In this document: piece after piece, positions 59,464 through 64,000 of the stretch
Layout of the letters: the number at the start of each line of letters is the position of its first letter
How positions within the stretch are numbered: position 1 is the stretch's first letter
Assembly: GCA_963703085.1 (NCBI GenBank)
Contig: OY969789.1
Span: 1,426,001 to 1,490,000 of the forward strand
Direction of reading: 5' to 3'
DNA from: DATAEG01 sp963703085
Lineage (GTDB): Bacteria; Actinomycetota; Actinomycetes; Mycobacteriales; Jatrophihabitantaceae
DNA: 64,000 bases
Translations under genes and position numbers: made by a program
The notes under the pieces: generated by a model
What the model was told of the DNA's origin: nothing
Database searches by the model: none
What the model saw: only the letters and a program-made list of their open reading frames with translations

Positions 59464-59832
59464 TCAGCGGACGGCGAGCAGGTCGATCACGAAGACCAGG
59501 GTCTTGCCGCCCAGTCGATGCCCGGAACCGGCCGGGCCGTAGGCCAGTTCGGGCGGGATGACCAGTTGCCGGCGACCGCCGACCTTCATGCCGGGGATGC
59601 CGTCCTGCCACCCTTGGATGAGCCCGCGCAACGGGAACTCGATCGGCGCCCCTCGGTTGTACGAGGCGTCGAACTCCTCACCGGTGTCGAACTCGACGCC
59701 CACGTAGTGCACCTCGACGGTGTCGCCGGCCTTGGCCTCGGCGCCGTCACCGACGGTCAGGTCGGTGCTCTGCAGGGTTGTCGGCGGCTCGCCGCCCGGG
59801 AAGTCGACCGTTGGCTTCGTCATGCACTTCAT
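59464..59832 (-). CDS. FKBP-type peptidyl-prolyl isomerase
   Basis: The protein has 122 residues, a single FKBP domain without signal peptide. Typical blocks are AKAGDTVEVHYVGVEFDTGEEFDASYNRG, which begins the domain (quoted in two parts: AGDTVEVHYVGV and GEEFDASYNRG), GLIQGWQDGIPGMKVGGRR and LVIPPELAYG. It catalyses proline isomerisation in the cytoplasm. A second in-frame ATG four codons in is also possible. It stands alone, downstream of the PIN/AbrB pair on the same strand. Confidence 0.94.
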   Translation of the reverse strand: MKCMTKPTVDFPGGEPPTTLQSTDLTVGDGAEAKAGDTVEVHYVGVEFDTGEEFDASYNRGAPIEFPLRGLIQGWQDGIPGMKVGGRRQLVIPPELAYGPAGSGHRLGGKTLVFVIDLLAVR

Positions 59833-59881
59833 CCAACAGGTCGAACCGAGCGGGGCTGACGCCGGGTGGCCGGCGGCCTAC

Positions 59882-60295
59882 TCATCCGGCAATCTCCACC
59901 TCAACCCCGACAGTCCGGTAGGTGCTCCTGGCCCGCGCGTCTCTGGTGGCCAGCGTGCATCCGTGCTCGACGGCGGCCAGCCCCACCATTGCGTCATACA
60001 CCGCTCCGCCGGCGATACCCAGCTCAGCAAGCGCAGCGGGCAGCCGTCGGGCCATCCGCGGACTGAGGCACAGGGGCGGCCCGAACCGCTCGGCGAGCAA
60101 TTCGGCGGCGTCAGAAGGTGCCAACCGCACGTCACCGGGCAGCCGGGTGAGCACCGAATACGCCTCGGCCAGCGCGTGACCGGACAAGGCGAGATCACGA
60201 CCTCCCCACCACCGGACGATTTCCGAATGCACACGATGAGTTGCGACCAAGAGCGGCACCGCGACGCTGGTGTCAACCGCGAGAGATCTGCTCAC
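59882..60295 (-). CDS. PIN domain ribonuclease toxin (VapC-like)
   Basis: The protein has 137 residues. The four acidic residues of PIN nucleases are present: Asp8 in LAVDTSV, Glu in GHALAEAYSVL (about 44), Asp in AVYDAMVGLAA (about 99) and Asp in LATRDARA (about 116). VapC toxins cut tRNA or rRNA when free of antitoxin. The gene overlaps the AbrB-type antitoxin gene by 4 bases (ATGA), the usual antitoxin-first order. Confidence 0.87.
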   Translation of the reverse strand: MSRSLAVDTSVAVPLLVATHRVHSEIVRWWGGRDLALSGHALAEAYSVLTRLPGDVRLAPSDAAELLAERFGPPLCLSPRMARRLPAALAELGIAGGAVYDAMVGLAAVEHGCTLATRDARARSTYRTVGVEVEIAG

Positions 60296-60528
60296 CGTCG
60301 CCCGGCGTCGATCAGGTTGAACACGGTCTCATCATCGATCTGTTGTTCGCCGGTAGCCACGCGCACGCCGGATTCGTCGACGAGCCGAGCTGTTCTGCCG
60401 GACAGTGTCAGTTGCAGTCCGTCGCCGTACCGCGAGATGTCCACCGTCGATCCCGCTTGCAGCCCGACCGCGTCACGCAGTGCCTTCGGGATGAGGATGC
60501 GCCCGACGGAGTCAAGTGTTGCTTGCAT
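60292..60528 (-). CDS. AbrB/SpoVT-type antitoxin
   Basis: The protein has 78 residues from the ATG at 60528 (MQATLDSVGRILIPKALRD). The swapped-hairpin AbrB DNA-binding fold fits the first 45 residues (VGRILIPKALRDAVGLQAGS). The rest should bind and neutralise the PIN toxin. Such antitoxins also repress their own promoter, which would lie in the AT-richer bases before 60528 (ATAGGGAAAACGCTACC region). The longer frame to 60939 is a shadow of ricT. Confidence 0.87.
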   Translation of the reverse strand: MQATLDSVGRILIPKALRDAVGLQAGSTVDISRYGDGLQLTLSGRTARLVDESGVRVATGEQQIDDETVFNLIDAGRR

Positions 60529-60584
60529 AGGGAAAACGCTACCAGCCAAATCCCAAACAGTTAAGGCGGCGGCGGTCGGGCGTC

Positions 60585-61412
60585 TCAGAGGCCGGATTCC
60601 GGGCGTGAGTCGTAGGCCTTGCGCGAGGAGCACACCGAGGCCAGCGCGCACTTGCTGGTGCTGCCGTCGGCGGCCATCCGGACCACGACCGTCTCGTTCG
60701 GCACGTTGTGCCCCACCACAGTGCCGTCGCCGTCGGAGGTCTCGACGGACGCGCCGACCGGTGCCTTGGCCAGCGCGTCCTGATACAGCGGATGCTCGTA
60801 CTTCAGGCAGCACATCAACCGGCCACAGGCTCCGGAGATGCGCAGCGGGTTCAGCGGGAGGTCCTGGTCCTTGGCCATCCGGACCGAGACCGGCTCGAAG
60901 TCCACCAGGAACGTTGCGCAGCACAGCTCTCGGCCGCACGAGCCGATGCCACCGGTGAGCCGCGCCTCATCGCGCGCGGACAGTTGGCGCAGCTCGACGC
61001 GGCACTTCAGCGTCGCCCCCAGATCGCGGATCAGCGAACGGAAGTCGACGCGATGCGGGGCGGTGAAGTAGATGAGCGTCTTCTCGCCGTCGCCGAGCAC
61101 GTCGATACCGACCACCTTCATCGGCAACTCGTGCTCGCGGATCAGCCGCTTCGCCGCGACCCGCGCCACCGCGCGCTTCTTGCGCGACGCCGCGGCGCGG
61201 TCCAACGAGTCACGCTTGGCCATACCGGTGAGCACGGGAAGGCCACCGATGTCTTCGGCGACCCACTGCGGCGCCCACATCACCTCGGCCACCTCAGGAC
61301 CGTCGGAGGTGGGATACAGGACGGCGTCGCCGATCGCCGGTCGCAGCTCGCCCGGGTCGGCGTAGTAGAGACGACCGTGCTTGGTGAAGGTCACCGCGCA
61401 GACCATGCCCAC
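60585..61412 (-). CDS. ricT: PSP1-domain protein RicT (YaaT)
   Basis: The protein has 275 residues. The PSP1 domain has KVVGIDVLGDGEKTLIYF and the Cys motifs CGRELCCATFL (about 165-175) and CGRLMCCLKYEHPLY (about 198-212). In Bacillus RicT forms an iron-sulfur complex with RicA and RicF that helps RNase Y mature mRNAs. In actinobacteria it is usually beside holB and tmk, as here, but its role there is not defined. The 84 bases after the holB stop hold nothing clear. Confidence 0.93.
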   Translation of the reverse strand: MGMVCAVTFTKHGRLYYADPGELRPAIGDAVLYPTSDGPEVAEVMWAPQWVAEDIGGLPVLTGMAKRDSLDRAAASRKKRAVARVAAKRLIREHELPMKVVGIDVLGDGEKTLIYFTAPHRVDFRSLIRDLGATLKCRVELRQLSARDEARLTGGIGSCGRELCCATFLVDFEPVSVRMAKDQDLPLNPLRISGACGRLMCCLKYEHPLYQDALAKAPVGASVETSDGDGTVVGHNVPNETVVVRMAADGSTSKCALASVCSSRKAYDSRPESGL

Positions 61413-61495
61413 GCCCGCGACCTTAGCGCGCGCGCCACGTCGGTGCGGCCGGCTCAGGTCGGTTGTCTCGGCTAGGCGGCTCAGGTGCGGTCGGC

Positions 61496-62692
61496 TCAGG
61501 GCAGGCGCATCGCGGCCGCCATCGCCTCAACGGCGATCCGCGGCTTGACGTTCAGCTCCAGCGCTTCGCGGCAGGCCAGGATCGCGTCGAGGCGGCGCAA
61601 CGCGCCGGCCGGCGTCACGGCGACCGCGACCGCAGCGACGATGTCGGCCACCTCGGGATGTGCAGCACCTGTTGCATTGCCGGCCTGCTGCCGCAACACG
61701 TCGCGATAGAACGCGGCGAGATCGATCAGTGCACGGTCCAGCGCGTCACGCTGCGCGCGGGTCGCCCGGGACTTCTGCCGTTGCTGCAGGTCCTTCACCG
61801 CGCCGGCCATTCCGCGAGTAGCAGTCGCGCTGCCCTTTCCGGTGCCGCCCGCTCCCATGGCGGTACGCAGCGCATCCAGCTCCGAGTCGTCCACCCGTTC
61901 CGACGTCACCTTCGCCTCGGCTTCGGCCGCAGCGATCAATGCGTCGGCCGCGAGCTGGCATTCGCGCAGCGTGTGCAGCGATCCCGGCACGGCAAGCACC
62001 GCGGCGCGACGGGCCCGGGCGTCCTCGTCTCTGGCCAGCCGGCGGGCCCGTCCGACATGGCCTTGCGATGCCTGCGCCGCCCACCGCGCCATGTCCGGCG
62101 CGATGCCCTCGACGCGCAGCACCTCGGCGATCGCCGCGGCCGACGGGGTCCGCAGAGCGATCGCCCGGCACCGGCTGCGGATGGTGACCGACACGTCGTC
62201 CGGGTGGGTGGACGGCGCACAGAGCAGGAAGACGGTACGCCGCGGCGGTTCCTCGACGACCTTGAGCAAGGCGTTCGAGGCCGCCTCGGTGAGCCGGTCG
62301 GCGTCCTCGATGATCATCGCCTGCCACGAGCCCACCATCGGACGCCGCGACGCCTCGCCGACCACCGCGCGCATCTCCGCAACCGAGATGGAAAGGCCCT
62401 CCGGCACGACGGTGTGCACGTCCGGATGCCGGCCGCCCAGCACCGCCCGGCAGCCGGAGCACTCACCGCACCCCGGGCCCTCCATGGTGGGCTCGGTGCA
62501 CTCCAGCGCAGCGGCGAACGCACGGGCCGCGACCGACCGTCCGGACCCGGGTGGACCGGTGAACAGCCAGGCATGCGTCATCGACCCGGTCGCCGCCTGA
62601 GCACCGCCGGCGATCTCCGCGGCCGCGCCGGCCGCGGCCCGCAGCACGTCCACCGTTTGGCCCTGCCCTACTAGGGCATCCCATACCGTCAT
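61496..62692 (-). CDS. holB: DNA polymerase III delta-prime subunit
   Basis: The protein has 398 residues from the ATG at 62692 (MTVWDALVGQGQTVD), overlapping the tmk stop (ATGA); a start 4 codons earlier is less likely. It is AAA+ type with a P-loop-like GPPGSGRS (Arg in place of Lys, as expected for the non-hydrolysing delta-prime), a four-Cys zinc module around CSGCRAVLGG, and sensor-region SNALLKVVEEPPRRTVFLL. It is part of the clamp loader. Confidence 0.95.
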   Translation of the reverse strand: MTVWDALVGQGQTVDVLRAAAGAAAEIAGGAQAATGSMTHAWLFTGPPGSGRSVAARAFAAALECTEPTMEGPGCGECSGCRAVLGGRHPDVHTVVPEGLSISVAEMRAVVGEASRRPMVGSWQAMIIEDADRLTEAASNALLKVVEEPPRRTVFLLCAPSTHPDDVSVTIRSRCRAIALRTPSAAAIAEVLRVEGIAPDMARWAAQASQGHVGRARRLARDEDARARRAAVLAVPGSLHTLRECQLAADALIAAAEAEAKVTSERVDDSELDALRTAMGAGGTGKGSATATRGMAGAVKDLQQRQKSRATRAQRDALDRALIDLAAFYRDVLRQQAGNATGAAHPEVADIVAAVAVAVTPAGALRRLDAILACREALELNVKPRIAVEAMAAAMRLP

Positions 62693-64000
62693 GTCGGCCG
62701 GCACCGCCGACCGACGAGCAGCCGGTCCACCGCCGCTCTGATGTGCGCCGCCAGCTCGTCCGGCGGCAGCCGGGCGTCCACCATCAGGTAGCGCCGTGGG
62801 TCGGACTCGGCATAACCACGGAACGCCTGCCGGACCCGCTCGTGGAACTCCACCGACTCGCGCTCCAGACGATCGTGCGCGCCGCGGTCGCCGACCCGGG
62901 CCAGCCCGTCCACGGCGGGGATGTCGAGCACGACGGTGAGGTCAGCCACGATGCCCGCGGTCGCCCACCGCGAGACCCGGCGCACGTCGTCGACGGTGAG
63001 CGATCGCCCGGCGCCTTGATAGGCGGCAGAAGAGTCCACGAAGCGATCGGTCAACACGATGTGGCCGCGATCGAGCGCCGGCCGGATGACGGTAGCCACA
63101 TGGTGGGCCCGGTCGGCGGCGAAGAGCAGTGCCTCGGCTCGATCGTCGATGTGCTCGTCCTGCTCGAGCAGCAGCTGCCGGATCCGGCTGCCGATTGCCG
63201 TGGCACCCGGTTCGAAGGTGGTGGTCACCTCCCTCCCGTCAGCGCGAAGAGCGCGGGCCAGCAGCTCGATCTGGGTGGACTTCCCAGCACCCTCACCACC
63301 CTCGAACGCGATGAGTACTCCGCCGGTGTGCAACCGGCGTCGCGCCGAGGTGTCGCCGCGCAGACCCGTCATCAGATCGGCGACGACCGGCACTCCGGCA
63401 CGATCGTCCATCAGCCGGAAGGAGACCAACCCGGCGACCATGGCAAGGATGCCGCCGGCCAGCAGCACGAAGCGGGTGCCGTCGACGACGACGTGCGCGC
63501 CGAACAGATCCAGGCTGGACTGGCCGATGCGCCCGACGATGAATGGCACCAGCGCGAGGCTCAGGATGAGTACGACCCGTACCAATGACTGGATGAACGC
63601 GAACACCCGGCCGCGCATCTCATCGCCGACCTCGGTGCCGAGCAGGGTGACGCCGGACAGGAAGGCCAGGCCGGCACCGAAGCCGACACCGATCACGATC
63701 ACCACCGCGATCGAGATCTGCGGAGACACTCCTACGAGGGCCAGGCAGAGCCCGGCAAAGACGATCGCAACACCGAAGACCCGCCGCCGGGACACCTCAC
63801 GGGCCACCCGTGGTCCGAGCGCCATTCCAGCGCCGAGCCCGACGAACACGGCACCGAACACCACGCCGTACGCGGCGTTGCCCCCACCGAGGCTGGTCAC
63901 GTAGGTCTTCCCGGATCCGATCACCGCGCCGCCGGCCGCGAACGCGCCGAGGATGCCGACGATGACGCCGCGCAGCAACCGCGACGAACGCAGGAACTGG
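62689..64000 (-). CDS. tmk: MFS transporter-dTMP kinase fusion, C-terminal part (cut by window edge)
   Basis: The frame is open to the right edge, so the N-terminus is missing. About 220 residues with six or so membrane helices (the C-terminal half of an MFS permease, for example GDEMRGRVFAFIQSLVRVV) are followed by a linker and a complete thymidylate kinase. The kinase has the P-loop FEGGEGAGKST, DRFVDSSAAYQGAGR and a LID Arg region around RVGDRGAHDRLE. dTMP kinase makes dTDP. Such fusions are known in several actinobacteria; the transport substrate is unknown. A TTG at 63978 is possible but the frame continues upstream, so I treat it as partial. Confidence 0.93.
   Translation of the reverse strand, partial: QFLRSSRLLRGVIVGILGAFAAGGAVIGSGKTYVTSLGGGNAAYGVVFGAVFVGLGAGMALGPRVAREVSRRRVFGVAIVFAGLCLALVGVSPQISIAVVIVIGVGFGAGLAFLSGVTLLGTEVGDEMRGRVFAFIQSLVRVVLILSLALVPFIVGRIGQSSLDLFGAHVVVDGTRFVLLAGGILAMVAGLVSFRLMDDRAGVPVVADLMTGLRGDTSARRRLHTGGVLIAFEGGEGAGKSTQIELLARALRADGREVTTTFEPGATAIGSRIRQLLLEQDEHIDDRAEALLFAADRAHHVATVIRPALDRGHIVLTDRFVDSSAAYQGAGRSLTVDDVRRVSRWATAGIVADLTVVLDIPAVDGLARVGDRGAHDRLERESVEFHERVRQAFRGYAESDPRRYLMVDARLPPDELAAHIRAAVDRLLVGRRCRPT

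Overview
The window is chromosomal DNA from a high-GC actinobacterium. The evidence is the rpmG-hadA-hadB / tRNA-Trp / secE-nusG-rplK-rplA order, an Mce lipid-import operon with its MceG ATPase, a mycothiol-dependent isomerase-type protein, a MenJ-like reductase, a KorAB oxidoreductase and an actinobacterial-type MFS-dTMP kinase fusion. Placement in the Frankia/Jatrophihabitans/mycobacteria side of the phylum is an inference from gene content. No marker gene was compared.

Layout, left to right. (1) 1-10913, minus strand: a complete mce operon read from mceG (ATPase) through two YrbE permeases, mceA-F and two Mce-associated proteins, the last cut by the window edge. Most junctions overlap by 1-4 bases. 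(2) 11179-21457, minus strand: the secE-nusG-rplK-rplA ... rplJ-rplL block. Between rplA and rplJ sits a four-gene module of about 5.3 kb: cytoplasmic subtilisin-like protease, ECF-type sigma factor, 164-residue two-part protein, TPR-CHAT caspase-like protein. The apparent rplJ promoter lies inside the last codons of the CHAT gene and the L10 leader begins right after its stop. (3) 21.4-27.8 kb: tRNA-Trp, an aspartate-type aminotransferase, an M1 metallopeptidase lipoprotein overlapping hadB-hadA-rpmG, tRNA-Met/Thr/Tyr, yajQ and rmlA. (4) 27.9-36.7 kb: htpX, rhodanese, cysteine dioxygenase, korAB, rarD, a drrAB-type ABC exporter and an MDMPI-like protein. (5) 36.7-53.8 kb, minus strand: a 14-subunit nuo (complex I) operon ending in a polyprenyl synthetase. 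nuoH and nuoI share one uninterrupted frame. (6) 54-59.1 kb: geranylgeranyl-reductase-family protein, a small Cys/His membrane protein, a frame-broken class F sortase, a DUF4397 surface protein and two unknowns flanking three 29-bp palindromic repeats. (7) 59.3-64 kb: tRNA-Thr(CGT), FKBP isomerase, a PIN/AbrB toxin-antitoxin pair, ricT, holB and the C-terminal part of an MFS-dTMP kinase fusion running off the right edge.

How the genes work together. The mce operon encodes an ATP-driven envelope lipid importer. nuo, the prenyl synthetase and the GGR-family reductase belong to respiration and quinone/isoprenoid metabolism. KorAB supplies reduced ferredoxin from 2-oxoacids. The least explained unit is the S8-sigma-164aa-CHAT module: two proteases of different clans, a dedicated sigma factor and a possible adaptor or anti-sigma, in what looks like a regulated proteolytic (stress or conflict) circuit placed in the most strongly expressed part of the chromosome.
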